Source: Epithemia pelagica (Eukaryota > Bacillariophyta > Bacillariophyceae > Surirellales > Surirellaceae). From it: a DNA stretch of 64,000 nucleotides. Within the stretch, counting starts at the first letter, position 1, and every line of letters begins with the position of its first letter. The stretch covers positions 2,728,001 through 2,792,000 of the forward strand of contig OX337231.1 of assembly GCA_946965045.2 (NCBI GenBank). Direction: 5' to 3'. Below, piece by piece: positions 29,119 through 39,198 of the stretch. Under the pieces are notes generated by a model. That model ran no database searches. It saw nothing but the letters and a program-made list of their open reading frames with translations, and was not told where the DNA came from. Both the position numbers and the translations under genes were made by a program.

Positions 29119-30672
29119 ATGTCTTCATCCACTGCCCCTGAAAATCCCAAGGAAGATTTCAAGGCTGCCGTTAAACGCTGTGGATACAATGATGCCACCG
29201 TTACCTACATCATTGAGCAGGGTTTTGATGATGCTCAATCGTTCATGACTGTTGCAGTCCATCAAGTGCCGTCGATGTTGAAGATGATGGCAAAGACCCC
29301 TCCAGAGAACGGGGCCTTTCCCTTCAGTGCTAACCTGCAGCTCCACGGCTTCGGAATGTGGCTCGAATACCGTTCGTCTCGTGGTCAGGCTCTTAAAGTC
29401 TCACTTTTCTCTGATCCGCCCCTGATCAAGAAATGGACCAAACGTACCCAGGAACTGTTTGCACTCAACAAGGAAGTTGCCTCCGATGAACTGACCCCAC
29501 CGAAAGAGTTGACTTCGTTTACTCAGTGGGAGGTGTTTAACGATGCCTTGCTCACGTTCCTCGCACAGCATCGCAATCCCACAACGGGTGTCCCTCTGAC
29601 ATACATCCTTCGTGAAACTAAGCCTGTCGGTTCTGAAGCAAGGAATGCTGCCTACGATACTATCGATGACGATTTGATTGCTACTACTATCCTGCAAGGT
29701 GATCAGTATGCCCTTGACAATCAACGCGTCTTCACACTGATGAAACCTTTTCTTGTTGGCGGACCTGGCCTGACGTTCATCAAGCCACACCAAAAGAAGA
29801 AGGACGGCCGTGAGGCGTATCTTGCGTTGACTCGCCAAGCTACTGGAACAGCAGCTGTCACCATCCGCAAGAAAGAAGCATACGCTGCTATTGCCGACGC
29901 GAAGTTTACAGGCCGCGGTCGTTTCTCGTATCAACAATATGTTCACCGCCATCAGAAAGCTCATAATACGTTGGCTGAACTTGATGAACCCGTTGCCGAA
30001 ACCAAAAAGGTAACCGATTTCCTCAAAGGTATATCGGATCCCTCTTTGGCGGCGGGAAAGACGGTCGTCAACGGTGACGCAGCAAAGCTTTCTGATTTTG
30101 AAGCATGCCAGCAGTATTTTGGCACGTTGATTGCTGCATCCCGTACCGACAAGACCAATGACGAGAATCGAAAGATTGCTGGTGTGGGTACGACTAAGAC
30201 TAGTGGAAAGAAGAATGGTCGTAACAAGCAGAATAAAAAGAAGACACGTCATTACAGTTTGGATGAATGGCGCAAGCTCTCTGATGAAGAGAAGGCCGAA
30301 ATCCTCCGTGCCCGTAAAGAACAGAAAGACAAAGAACAGAACGACGCTAATGGAAAGCGCAAGGCCGGAGCCGTGCGAACTGAAGATGAAAATGGCTCTC
30401 GCAAGTTGAGTAAAACTGAAACTCCAAAGTCTGATGACATGAAATTGGAGACCACTGACCTGGATGGCGACGACGCGCCGAACCATTCCGAGCCTGATCC
30501 TCCTGTTGCTGATGAACCGACTGTTCCCAAAACCTCAGCCGGAAACAGTTTCGGACGCTTTGCCCATAGTAAAAAAGGATCTACAAAGCCGCACAACCCT
30601 GATGAAACCAAGGAGCCTACAACTGCCGTTGCGAAAGCTGCCCTTGCTGATAAGGCCACAAAGCAGACCTGA
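29119..30672 (+). CDS. Copia gag polyprotein, ends in a readthrough-type TGA
   Basis: The product has 517 residues from ATG 29119 (MSSSTAPENPKEDF). The central part is helical and shows FVHRHQ-type capsid-like segments. A basic KKNGRNKQNKKKTRH stretch probably binds RNA, as no CCHC knuckle is visible. The C-terminus is acidic and low-complexity. The frame stops at TGA 30670-30672 (context ACC TGA GAC) and continues open in the same frame into pol. Gag would form the particle that packages element RNA. Confidence 0.88.
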   Translation: MSSSTAPENPKEDFKAAVKRCGYNDATVTYIIEQGFDDAQSFMTVAVHQVPSMLKMMAKTPPENGAFPFSANLQLHGFGMWLEYRSSRGQALKVSLFSDPPLIKKWTKRTQELFALNKEVASDELTPPKELTSFTQWEVFNDALLTFLAQHRNPTTGVPLTYILRETKPVGSEARNAAYDTIDDDLIATTILQGDQYALDNQRVFTLMKPFLVGGPGLTFIKPHQKKKDGREAYLALTRQATGTAAVTIRKKEAYAAIADAKFTGRGRFSYQQYVHRHQKAHNTLAELDEPVAETKKVTDFLKGISDPSLAAGKTVVNGDAAKLSDFEACQQYFGTLIAASRTDKTNDENRKIAGVGTTKTSGKKNGRNKQNKKKTRHYSLDEWRKLSDEEKAEILRARKEQKDKEQNDANGKRKAGAVRTEDENGSRKLSKTETPKSDDMKLETTDLDGDDAPNHSEPDPPVADEPTVPKTSAGNSFGRFAHSKKGSTKPHNPDETKEPTTAVAKAALADKATKQT

Positions 30673-33600
30673 GACTGTGTGCCCAGTGATGAAATTGATA
30701 AAACGAATCTTATCCGTCCACATTTCTCACTTGTAGGCACCCCTACCTTCAGCTTAGCCTTTGCACACCGTTTATGTGCTGCCGTATCACAGTCCTATAC
30801 CACTGATCCGATTGATCTGACATGTGAAATGGACTCGCATGCTGACACTTGTTGTGTTGGTCGCAACTTTGTGAAAATCAGGGAACCTGACCGTTACATC
30901 ACTGTTTCCCCATTCTCAGAGGAATATAAACCCCTCGAGCGTATCCCCGTCACCACGACCGCCACTGTCTGGACTGATGCCCACAACAATAGTTATCTAT
31001 TGCTGTTTCACGAGTCGTTATTCTTCGGGGACCGATTGTCCCAATCATTGATTTGTCCCAATCAGCTGCGTTCAAACGGCCTCATTGTCCATGATGTGCC
31101 GCGTCAGTTTGACCCTTACAGCACACACAGCATTCGTATTCCCGATGCTGACCTGACCATTCCTCTAGAAATGTCCGGTGTTATCTCTGGCTTCGCGACC
31201 ACGAAGCCAACCCCGGAGGAGCTCCAGTCGCTCCCACGGATAGTCATGACTGCTGATTCGGTGTGGCACCCTCATTCGTCCACCTTCGCTGCCGCGGAGG
31301 AGAAAGCCAATGCATCCAATGCATCTGCTGTCCGCCAAGTTGATCCGAATTCGATTGCCGCATCCTGTGTCCCGCGATTGGTTGCTGCCGTCCGATCATA
31401 CGACGAAACCTATGGCTATTGCATGGAACTTGAGAATGACAAGGATGAACTATGCAACCGCTTAGTTGCTGCCGTTCGAGTGTCCCATCCACCGAGTGCC
31501 GAGGACACTGTGGACATTGAGGACCTTGATCCCGACGAATACTTTCTCAAAGCCGTTAAGTCTGCTTCGTCACGACCAACGAAAGCCGTAAAAGTCTTGC
31601 AATCTTCTTCTAAGACTGTACTTGATCCCCAGACCTTGTCTTCTCGATGGAATGTCGGCCTTACTAAGGCCAAGAAGACTTTACAAGTGACAACCCAGGC
31701 TGGGGTCCGAAATGTCCTTGTCCCATCCAAACGCAAGGTCCGAAAGAAAGCTCCATGGCTCAAATTCCCGAATGTCAAGGGACGATGGTTTTGCGACGAG
31801 ATGTTCTCCAAGTGCCCATCGCTTGATCTTCACACGGGTGCTTCCGTATTTACTGATGGAAAGGGCTATGATTTTGTCTATCCCTGGAAATCAAAGAAGC
31901 AACACCCTGAAGGTCTGATGTCCCTTATCCAGAATGTCGGAATTCCTCAGACGTTAATTTCTGATGGTGCGCAAGAGCTATTTCATGGACGTTCTCGTGA
32001 GATCTGTAATGAGTACCGTATCAAACAAGAAGTGACCGTCCCATACAGTCAATGGCAGAATGCCGCCGAAGCGAGCATCCGTGAGTTGAAGAAAGGTGTT
32101 ATTAGGAAGTTATGTCAAACTGGTGCACCACGACGCACATGGTCCTATGCGCTGAAGTGGGTTGCCTCTGTCCGCCAGTTAACTGCCTCTGATATCCCTG
32201 AACTTAATGGACGAACGCCATTTGAACACGTTCTTGGATCGACACCCGACATCTCTCCCATGGCTTTGTTTGATTTCTATCAACCTGTATACTATTATAC
32301 GCCGTCGCATGACTTCCCTCATGAGCGTAAATGTATTGGGCGCTGGCTTGGTCTTGCCGATGACTGTATTGATGACATGGCCTTCAACGTCTTGACAGAG
32401 AAAGGTCGAGTTATTGTCCGAAAAGATGTGTGGGCAATCCCTGACGACGATATGAAAAATCCCACAATCCGTCAACAACTGGAAGTCTATGATGGTCTTA
32501 TCAAGACTCTCCTCGTGGATACATCGCCGTCTTCCGATGAAGATGCCGCCAACGTTTCCCCTGATCCACCCGATGATTTCTTTGGAGAAGACGAAAGCGA
32601 ATCTCTCTTTCCTGCTGCTCTTGACTCCGATACACCTCTCCCTGATGCTGACAACTACACTCCGGAGGAGTTAGACAAATATCTCACAGCCGAAGTCATG
32701 CTGCCGCATGGCGGGGACCAGGCCAGAGCCAAGATCATAGGCCGCTCCAAAGATGAACATGGCCGACCAATTGGCAAACGTGATCCAAATCCAATCTTAG
32801 ACACACGTTTCTATGACGTGCTGTATCCCGATGGATCGACCGAATCTCTTGCTGCCAATCTCATTGCCGAGAACCTTTACTCTCAAGTCGACACTGAGGG
32901 CAACTCCTATGCCATTGTAAAGGATATCATTGGACATCGCAAAACCAAGGACGCTGTCCTCCGAACGGATCCGGACTGGTTGAATGGCCGTAAACGCCAT
33001 ACAACCGTTGGTTGGGAACATGAGTGTGAACTCTCCGATGGTTCTACTGTTTGGATCCCTCTCAAAGATCTCAAAAACGATTCGCCTGTACAACTAGCCG
33101 AATATGCTGTTGCGGCGGGGCTTGCCAAAGAACCGGCCTATGCCTGGTGGGTTCCACATACGTTACGCAAACGTGGTGTGATTCTTGCGAAAGTAAAATC
33201 TCGCTATTGGAAACGTACCCACAAATATGGTATTGAACTGCCCAAAACCGTTCAAGAAGCTCTTGAGATTGATCGTCGAACGGGGACTGATTTCTGGCGG
33301 AAAGCCATCGAAAAGGAGATGAAAAATGTTCGCATTGCCTTTGAATTCCGTGATGATGACAAAGTACCAATTGGATACAAACATATCCCATGTCATATGG
33401 TCTTTGATATCAAGTCTGATCTTCGCCGTAAAGCCCGACTGGTTGCCGGCGGGCATAAGACTGATCCACCGAAGGAATCCACGTACTCCAGTGTTGTATC
33501 CCGTGATAGCGTACGAATTGCATTCACTATCGCTGCCCTTAATGGCCTGGACGTGTTGGCCGGGGACGTACAAAATGCATACCTCAATGCACCAACAAAA

Positions 33601-34929
33601 GAGCGAACTTATATTACGGCGGGACTAGAATTTGGTCCCGAAAACGTTGGCCGACCTGCACTGATTGTTCGTGCTCTGTATGGTTTGAAGAGTTCTGCTG
33701 CTCGTTGGCGTGATCACATTGCCGCAACACTTCGTCAAATGAAGTTCAAAAGTTGCTTGGCTGACCCTGATGTCTGGCTTCGACCTCAAGTCCGACCATC
33801 TGATGGGTTCCAATACTATGAGTATGTACTTGTCTACATAGACGACATACTCTGTGTCAGTCATGATTCGCGATCGATCATGAATGATCTGGAAAAACGG
33901 TATACAATCAAACCCGAGAGTATTAAAGACCCAGACGAATACTTGGGATCTGAGATTCGACACTATACCATACCAGATACTGACGATCCTGAGAACAAAC
34001 CCCGATGGGCCATGTCCTCCGACAAATATGTTAAACGTGCCATATCTGAAATTGAGACCGAACTGTCTAAAGTCGGCCAAAAGCTACAGACACGAGTCTC
34101 AACTCCACTTGCCACTGGGTATCGTCCTGAGGTCAACTCATCTCCTGAACTGGACCCCCGACGTGCAAATTACTATCAGGGACTAATTGGTATCCTTCGT
34201 TGGGTTGTGGAACTTGGTCGTATCGATATCATTGTTGCCGTATCACAACTATCCCGATATCTAGCCATGCCACGTGAAGGACACCTCGAACAGGCCTTGC
34301 ACATTTTTGCATACCTAAAAGCGCATGGACGTTCCACCCTAGTGATCGACGACACAACTCCGACCTTCGACGAGGATGGTTTCTTCCAGGCAGACTGGTC
34401 TGAATACTACCCTGATGCTAGTGACCCTTTGCCGCCCAATATGCCACCACCTCGTGGACAGGCTGTTACCACAACTTGTTTTGTTGATGCCGATCACGCT
34501 GGTTGTCTTGCTACGCGTCGCTCACAAACTGGTATTCTTATGTTCTTACAACGAGCACCTATCTTGTGGTATTCCAAACGACAGAGTACTGTTGAGACAT
34601 CAACATTTGGCTCCGAATTTGTCGCAATGAAGACTGCCATCGAACAGATAGAGGGTTTCCGTTACAAGTTGAGAATGATGGGCATTCCACTTGATGGCGA
34701 AACCAATGTGTTCTGTGATAATGAATCTGTGTTCAAGAGTGCAACCATGCCTGAAGTCACTCTGAAGAAGAAACACAATGCGATTGCTTACCATCGCACA
34801 CGTGAGGCACAAGCCGCCAACATCGTGCGTATCGCCTGGGAAGAAGGTGAAACCAATCTTGCGGACCTGCTGACAAAATCGTTACCAGGACCCCGATTGC
34901 GTTTTCTAGCACAACGTGTTTTGTGGTGA
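30673..34929 (+). CDS. Copia pol polyprotein: protease, integrase, reverse transcriptase, RNase H
   Basis: About 1418 residues in the same frame as gag. The protease site is EMDSHADTCCVG, with His replacing the usual Gly. The integrase has FCDEMFS, ISDGAQELF and NAAEASIRELKKG, a complete D-D-E set. The reverse transcriptase shows KARLVAGGH, DVQNAYLNAP, LYGLKSSAARW and VYIDDILCVS (the YIDD at 33835-33846). RNase H has FVDADHAG, SKRQSTVETSTFGSEF and DNESV, ending NLADLLTKSL. No frameshift or stop is present. The first AUG after the TGA is at 30829, directly at the protease active site, so initiation there would lose the protease N-terminus. This favours production by readthrough. Confidence 0.93.
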   Translation, partial: DCVPSDEIDKTNLIRPHFSLVGTPTFSLAFAHRLCAAVSQSYTTDPIDLTCEMDSHADTCCVGRNFVKIREPDRYITVSPFSEEYKPLERIPVTTTATVWTDAHNNSYLLLFHESLFFGDRLSQSLICPNQLRSNGLIVHDVPRQFDPYSTHSIRIPDADLTIPLEMSGVISGFATTKPTPEELQSLPRIVMTADSVWHPHSSTFAAAEEKANASNASAVRQVDPNSIAASCVPRLVAAVRSYDETYGYCMELENDKDELCNRLVAAVRVSHPPSAEDTVDIEDLDPDEYFLKAVKSASSRPTKAVKVLQSSSKTVLDPQTLSSRWNVGLTKAKKTLQVTTQAGVRNVLVPSKRKVRKKAPWLKFPNVKGRWFCDEMFSKCPSLDLHTGASVFTDGKGYDFVYPWKSKKQHPEGLMSLIQNVGIPQTLISDGAQELFHGRSREICNEYRIKQEVTVPYSQWQNAAEASIRELKKGVIRKLCQTGAPRRTWSYALKWVASVRQLTASDIPELNGRTPFEHVLGSTPDISPMALFDFYQPVYYYTPSHDFPHERKCIGRWLGLADDCIDDMAFNVLTEKGRVIVRKDVWAIPDDDMKNPTIRQQLEVYDGLIKTLLVDTSPSSDEDAANVSPDPPDDFFGEDESESLFPAALDSDTPLPDADNYTPEELDKYLTAEVMLPHGGDQARAKIIGRSKDEHGRPIGKRDPNPILDTRFYDVLYPDGSTESLAANLIAENLYSQVDTEGNSYAIVKDIIGHRKTKDAVLRTDPDWLNGRKRHTTVGWEHECELSDGSTVWIPLKDLKNDSPVQLAEYAVAAGLAKEPAYAWWVPHTLRKRGVILAKVKSRYWKRTHKYGIELPKTVQEALEIDRRTGTDFWRKAIEKEMKNVRIAFEFRDDDKVPIGYKHIPCHMVFDIKSDLRRKARLVAGGHKTDPPKESTYSSVVSRDSVRIAFTIAALNGLDVLAGDVQNAYLNAPTKERTYITAGLEFGPENVGRPALIVRALYGLKSSAARWRDHIAATLRQMKFKSCLADPDVWLRPQVRPSDGFQYYEYVLVYIDDILCVSHDSRSIMNDLEKRYTIKPESIKDPDEYLGSEIRHYTIPDTDDPENKPRWAMSSDKYVKRAISEIETELSKVGQKLQTRVSTPLATGYRPEVNSSPELDPRRANYYQGLIGILRWVVELGRIDIIVAVSQLSRYLAMPREGHLEQALHIFAYLKAHGRSTLVIDDTTPTFDEDGFFQADWSEYYPDASDPLPPNMPPPRGQAVTTTCFVDADHAGCLATRRSQTGILMFLQRAPILWYSKRQSTVETSTFGSEFVAMKTAIEQIEGFRYKLRMMGIPLDGETNVFCDNESVFKSATMPEVTLKKKHNAIAYHRTREAQAANIVRIAWEEGETNLADLLTKSLPGPRLRFLAQRVLW

Positions 34930-35083
34930 TGACATGATCGAATTCATTGTCCTCACACCCCCTCTTTTATTGTCCGAATAGACACCCCTCTTAATTGAGA
35001 AAAAATAGTCCTGATGGACCGGCCTCTGCTGAAAAAGTCGTGGGCGACCTAGTCGAAATGCTTCCGATCTAGCTCGCGGGGAC

Positions 35084-35257
35084 TGAATAAATCCCGCCAA
35101 CAGGTCGCATATTGGCGGATACATGGTCGCATATTGGCGAATATGCATCGCCTACATATGCTGCTACGCATCTAGTTTTCTAGTCATAATTTTGGTCTAG
35201 CCACTTGTTGCACGCCGTATACACCGTGTTGTAGCGTGTAGTGGCAAGATTTATACA
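35084..35257 (+). repeat. 3' LTR of the copia element
   Basis: 174 bp matching 28227-28400 with one substitution. It is followed directly by GTGA. Confidence 0.95.
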
Positions 35258-36750
35258 GTGAAGCCGCTTGCGCTCATGCAAGTGAAACAGGAACTGTGAG
35301 CCGTGAGACTTGACGAAAGAAATCTACAAGCCCATTTTGTACTCTATAGTCTATATTGTTTCAGAAGCAAGTACTCTTTACGCAGTAGTGGATCAAGCTT
35401 CACGGAATCATCACACACACACACCAAACCATGAAATACACACACACAGTGCAATGCACCTCTAGGAGTATGAACACAAGCTCCTGGCACTTTGTCTATG
35501 GGAAATATAAAAGTATAGTCCACTACTAGTTTAGGCTTCCTGCTTCCTGGGCTTATATACCCCATGATGACGCTGTCAAACCTTGGCTTCATCATTGCGC
35601 AGTGGTTGATTGTTCATTGCAGTGGTTGATTGTCATGTTTCATGTTGTCATCCTTCCTTTGATACATTCCGCCTTCACTTGTGATCTAGGTGGATGGTTT
35701 TGACCACAAAGTTGTCACTGTGGTCGTTCGTACGGCTGGATGGTTTTCTTTTGGTTTTTGGTGTGCTCATGGTCGTCTTTTGTGGTGTTGCTCGAAAAGT
35801 GAGACGATTCCTGGCCCAATACAAGGCGTGACCGGCGCGTCGATTTCGAACGATCGAAGGGAGGCTGGCGATATCACCCGGCTGGCGCTTTGGGAAAAAA
35901 TACGGGATAATTTTTTTCCTTTCGGATGACGGACGAACAAAGGTACCCCCCCAATCCCCAATCGCACCCATTGTCCGTATGCTCGCTTCTGATTTCTGAT
36001 GGACTTCGCTGAATAATCAAGTGCATATCTATCGTAGCTATTTCTCTATATCCGTAGCTCCACTCTAGCTTTGGCTTGGCGGCTTCGAAGAGTGGTTGTT
36101 GGGAAATGTTCCTACTATTGTAGACCTAACATCATGGAGGATTCACACTTGATCGCCTTGAGGTGAGGGTCTCTCCGTTGGCCGTTGGAGCTATAGGGTC
36201 GACCATTACCAGGCTCAGGGACAAAAATTGACACCATGATGATGATGTAGGAGGACAAGATAGAGAACGACGTTGCAGTGGCTAAACTACTATAATTCCA
36301 ACAAGTATTTGCTGTTCATAGGAACACAAAGACATCGTTAGTTGCTCCAGCAGATTTTTCATTTTATCAACGTTTGCCTACCTGGTTAGTTCAATTACGT
36401 AGTTTCGTTTTCATACTCTGCTCCAACCTGGTGCCGTTGTAAGCTTTCGAATGAATCGGCATACAAACAGACATGTTGTTTGCTGCATATCCACGGTATT
36501 CCTCGTCCCGGAACAGCAATACCAATATCTTCTGTTGCATAGAACAGAGAATCCGTTGCTTCGCGGACCCCAACAAGATGAACTGAAGGACGAGCAATGG
36601 GACAATTCTTTGATAACAGATGGCAATCTGCAAAATAAACATTATCTTGCTGGTCATTAAAGGATCAAATTGTGTAGTCCCGATTCCCGATGCCCCTCGT
36701 TCAACGGCATCATCGAAAGTGGACGAATATGAAGATGATTAGTTCACGGA
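35258..36750. other. Intergenic, right flank of the copia element
   Basis: 1.5 kb with no supported gene. It holds (CA)n tracts at 35405-35446, two copies of GCAGTGGTTGATTGT-like sequence at 35599-35633, and AT-rich stretches. The far end is probably the 3' UTR of the bZIP gene. Confidence 0.5.
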
Positions 36751-37668
36751 TCACGACGATTTTTCTGATTTTGTGGAGCCATTTGAGTGGAACGATGCCA
36801 TTGCTTCTGCAGCTTTTGCCAGTGCTGCTGCAGCAGCCGCCAATTGTTGCCCACTTTGATCGGATGGCGAATCAGGCCTCTGAACTCCCTCCAAAGTGGT
36901 AATAGTATTTTCGGACGCCTTTAGTGATGCAAGATTAGACTCCGAGGGTGAATTTTCTGAGGAACCCACTGCATTTATTGATGGAGCAGGATTAATCAGC
37001 TTGTCCTCTCCGGTCTTCAAAGATTTACCTGATTTTTGTGTTGCCCTTGGCTTGGAGGAGTCTGTTTTGGGTGTCACCTTTCGATCTCTTTTACTGGTTC
37101 TGCCAGCAACTTCTTTGACAGAATTTTTCGGCGCGACAGACGGCACAGATTCATCAGCATTCTCAACACTCTTCGTGTCAGGAAGTGTTGAAGATTCACC
37201 GTGTTGTTTCGACTCGTATGCTCTGATCTGCTTCATTGCCGCTTCGTACTTTGCTTTCCACTCCGCAACCTCGCTCTCCAATTCAGCGATCCGGTTTCGA
37301 ATTCTCTGTCGAGACGCCGCAGCGGATTCACGGTTGCGTACCCGACGAGCTTCTCGGCGCCATGCTGCTAACTGTTCCTTGTTCATAGGTACATCAGGGT
37401 CGTACCTGATCTGCGCACGCTTATTCTTGTCGTTATTTTCAAAAGAACCATTTGAACTGTTAGATCCCTTGCGTTTCCTGCCTTTCTTGTTCGACTCTAT
37501 GGCACTTTTATCGTCCTCTCCAGTTACAGAATTACTATCCGAGACGTCACTCGCGACGTTGCTAATGTTTTGCTGCTCAGATTCTTTGCGCTGAGATTCA
37601 ATAATTGCTTTGCGCCGTTTCCGTGCCTCAGATGCCGCTGGCGTTGTTGATTGTGAACCCTCACCCAT
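36751..37668 (-). CDS. bZIP transcription factor (first of a head-to-head pair)
   Basis: The product has 305 residues from ATG 37668. The basic region is RREARRVRNRESAAASRQRI with the invariant N-x7-R pattern, followed by a short leucine-zipper-like coil (IAELESEVAEWKAKYEAAMK) of about three heptads. A conserved block before it, RYDPDVPMNKEQLAAWRR, is nearly shared with the divergent partner at 38302 (RYEPGVPMTKEELQKWRK). The flanks are Ser/Lys-rich, and an Ala-rich segment lies near the C-terminus. It should bind ACGT-core DNA as a homo- or heterodimer. The pair probably arose by inverted duplication. Confidence 0.9.
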   Translation of the reverse strand: MGEGSQSTTPAASEARKRRKAIIESQRKESEQQNISNVASDVSDSNSVTGEDDKSAIESNKKGRKRKGSNSSNGSFENNDKNKRAQIRYDPDVPMNKEQLAAWRREARRVRNRESAAASRQRIRNRIAELESEVAEWKAKYEAAMKQIRAYESKQHGESSTLPDTKSVENADESVPSVAPKNSVKEVAGRTSKRDRKVTPKTDSSKPRATQKSGKSLKTGEDKLINPAPSINAVGSSENSPSESNLASLKASENTITTLEGVQRPDSPSDQSGQQLAAAAAALAKAAEAMASFHSNGSTKSEKSS

Positions 37669-38301
37669 CTTCCGCCGTCCTCAGATCTCCGTTTGGGAAA
37701 GATGTAGCGTCTATTGAGATGATCAAGTGTGAAAAGAGAGACCTTCTCTTCTTCTGCATGCGAAGCGAAACAAACGTTGTTCTCTGCGCATGTTGTTGTG
37801 TCTCTCGTTGTCTTTGTCCTTTCCGTCTTAACACTTAACCCTTGTGTAGTCCAGGAGGGGCCCGCGCGCGTTCGCCCTTCTAGAATGCGCGCGCGGGCTC
37901 GAACCTCGCCAGCAGGACGCGAAACACGGATACCACGCAAAATCGCCACGTGACAAAAAATCCAATCGTTTACGTCGTTGACCCGACCAATACGGGCAAT
38001 AATGAAATTGATTCCTGAACTCTTGCAAGAAGTTTAACCAGACGTGGCACTGACGGTCACATATAAGTCTCACCAAGCCAAAGTGAAACGATGAAGAGCA
38101 CGATTGATCGTCTTGATGCCCATTTCAATACTATCGATATTGGGCTCATTTCCCACAAGCGAACGATCATAGAAGACGTACAATCGTTGATGTTCTGACA
38201 TGTTCGCCAAACGTGATTTGTTGATGGCGCCAGCCACCAGCCACCCAACGCATACTCATTCACCCATAACTTGGATAACGAGAGACATTTGACGCAACAA
38301 A
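37669..38301. promoter_or_regulatory. Bidirectional promoter region of the bZIP pair
   Basis: 633 bp between the two divergent bZIP starts. It contains an 11-bp GC-rich inverted repeat (37860-37870 and 37888-37898, GCCCGCGCGCG with a 17-base spacer) and a G-box CACGTG at 37947-37952, a classic bZIP/bHLH site. Autoregulation is possible but only inferred. Confidence 0.5.
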
Positions 38302-38949
38302 ATGACCATGGTGGAGGAAAACCCGGCCCTAGCACGCAAACGACGCATAGAACAGAGACGCGCTGGTCAACGACCAAGCGACATCGAAGTGTCAGATGGA
38401 TCCGAAGGGAAAAGAGCCCGGGTGGATCAGGTGGACGAAGATGACATCTCTTCGGAGTCGGACGATGTTAGCAGTCGTGCTGTCCCTTCAATTCGAGGGA
38501 TCAAGCGTCAAGCTCGCTATGAGCCGGGTGTTCCCATGACCAAGGAAGAACTTCAGAAATGGAGAAAGCAAGCCCGTCGTGTACGAAACCGTGAGTCTGC
38601 GGCGGCCTCAAGACTGAAGACTCGCGAACGCATCACTGAATTGGAATCCGAGGTATCGGACCTGCAGCTCGAACTGGCTAAAGCAAGGGCTCGAATCGCT
38701 GAACTGGAATCAGGATCTCAACCCACTTCTTCGTCTCTTCTCACTCCCAAAGTAGAAACTGATGAGAGACCACTATCTCCCACGGTGTCCAGCCCTGTTA
38801 CAGCTCCACAAGTGTCTCCAGTTCCGTCTCCAACGGCCTCTCCAATGTCATCACCGAAGTCCCTTTTGCAGCATGAAAGCTTTTCGTTAGATTCCTCTGC
38901 ACCCTCCGTTCCCCTACCATCTATGATATCTCGACCAACAGCAGATTGA
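38302..38949 (+). CDS. bZIP transcription factor (second of a head-to-head pair)
   Basis: The product has 215 residues from ATG 38302. The basic region is RKQARRVRNRESAAASRLKT and the coil ERITELESEVSDLQLELAKARARIAELES gives three to four heptads. The C-terminal 65 residues are Pro/Ser/Thr-rich. The frame ends TGA at 38947. About 60 bp later TCTCTTCCAG at 39001-39010 is a strong 3' splice site, followed by an open acidic stretch to TGA 39198 that may be a further exon. I could not find a matching donor in phase, so I keep the unspliced end. Confidence 0.88.
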   Translation: MTMVEENPALARKRRIEQRRAGQRPSDIEVSDGSEGKRARVDQVDEDDISSESDDVSSRAVPSIRGIKRQARYEPGVPMTKEELQKWRKQARRVRNRESAAASRLKTRERITELESEVSDLQLELAKARARIAELESGSQPTSSSLLTPKVETDERPLSPTVSSPVTAPQVSPVPSPTASPMSSPKSLLQHESFSLDSSAPSVPLPSMISRPTAD

Positions 38950-39012
38950 GTCAAGAGTCAATTCAACGCATAGATCAACCCTTGATCTTGCACCCTAATC
39001 TCTCTTCCAGCC

Positions 39013-39198
39013 GCGAAGATTCATACCGTGGGAGGAACGGAAACGTGCATGGAATCAAGCGACGAGTCTTCTTCCGACAAGAGCGGACAAGACAGTGATG
39101 ATTGTGAAGCCAATGATGCGGAACTTGGAAACTTCTTGTGGGACGCCTTTACGGACTATGATCCTCTTCTATCGGACCTTGCAGACCTTTGTGCATGA
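39013..39198 (+). other. Candidate 3' exon: acidic tail downstream of the bZIP gene
   Basis: After a TCTCTTCCAG acceptor the frame reads AKIHTVGGTETC, then MESSDESSSDKSGQDSDD and FLWDAFTDYDPLLSDLADLC, then TGA. Acidic and aromatic residues resemble a transcriptional activation segment. It is either an alternative last exon of the bZIP gene or chance coding potential. Confidence 0.35.

Larger units (their letters stand above)
28227..35257 (+). mobile_element. Complete Ty1/copia LTR retrotransposon
   Basis: 7031 bp bounded by 174-bp direct LTRs that start TGAATAAATCCC and end TTTATACA. They differ at one position in my reading (CACACCG versus CACGCCG). GTGA flanks both sides. After the left LTR comes TTTATCAGACCC, similar to the TATCAGA core of initiator-Met primer sites. 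GCGGGGA just before the right LTR is a short polypurine tract. Gag and pol are intact and in one frame apart from a single TGA. The order protease, integrase, reverse transcriptase, RNase H is copia-type. The near identity of the LTRs points to a recent insertion. Confidence 0.95.

Noticed and set aside
29401-30486. 361-codon minus-strand open frame inside gag
   Set aside because: Antisense shadow of the copia gag gene; hydrophobic composition with no motif.
35675-35971. Minus-strand open frame of 98 codons right of the copia element
   Set aside because: Basic and low-complexity, no recognisable motif, no supporting promoter or splice context.
37860-37915. Possible minus-strand tRNA at a GGTTCGAGCCC box
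   Set aside because: A B-box-like string is present, but there is no A box at the right spacing and the surrounding sequence folds as a simple GC-rich inverted repeat.
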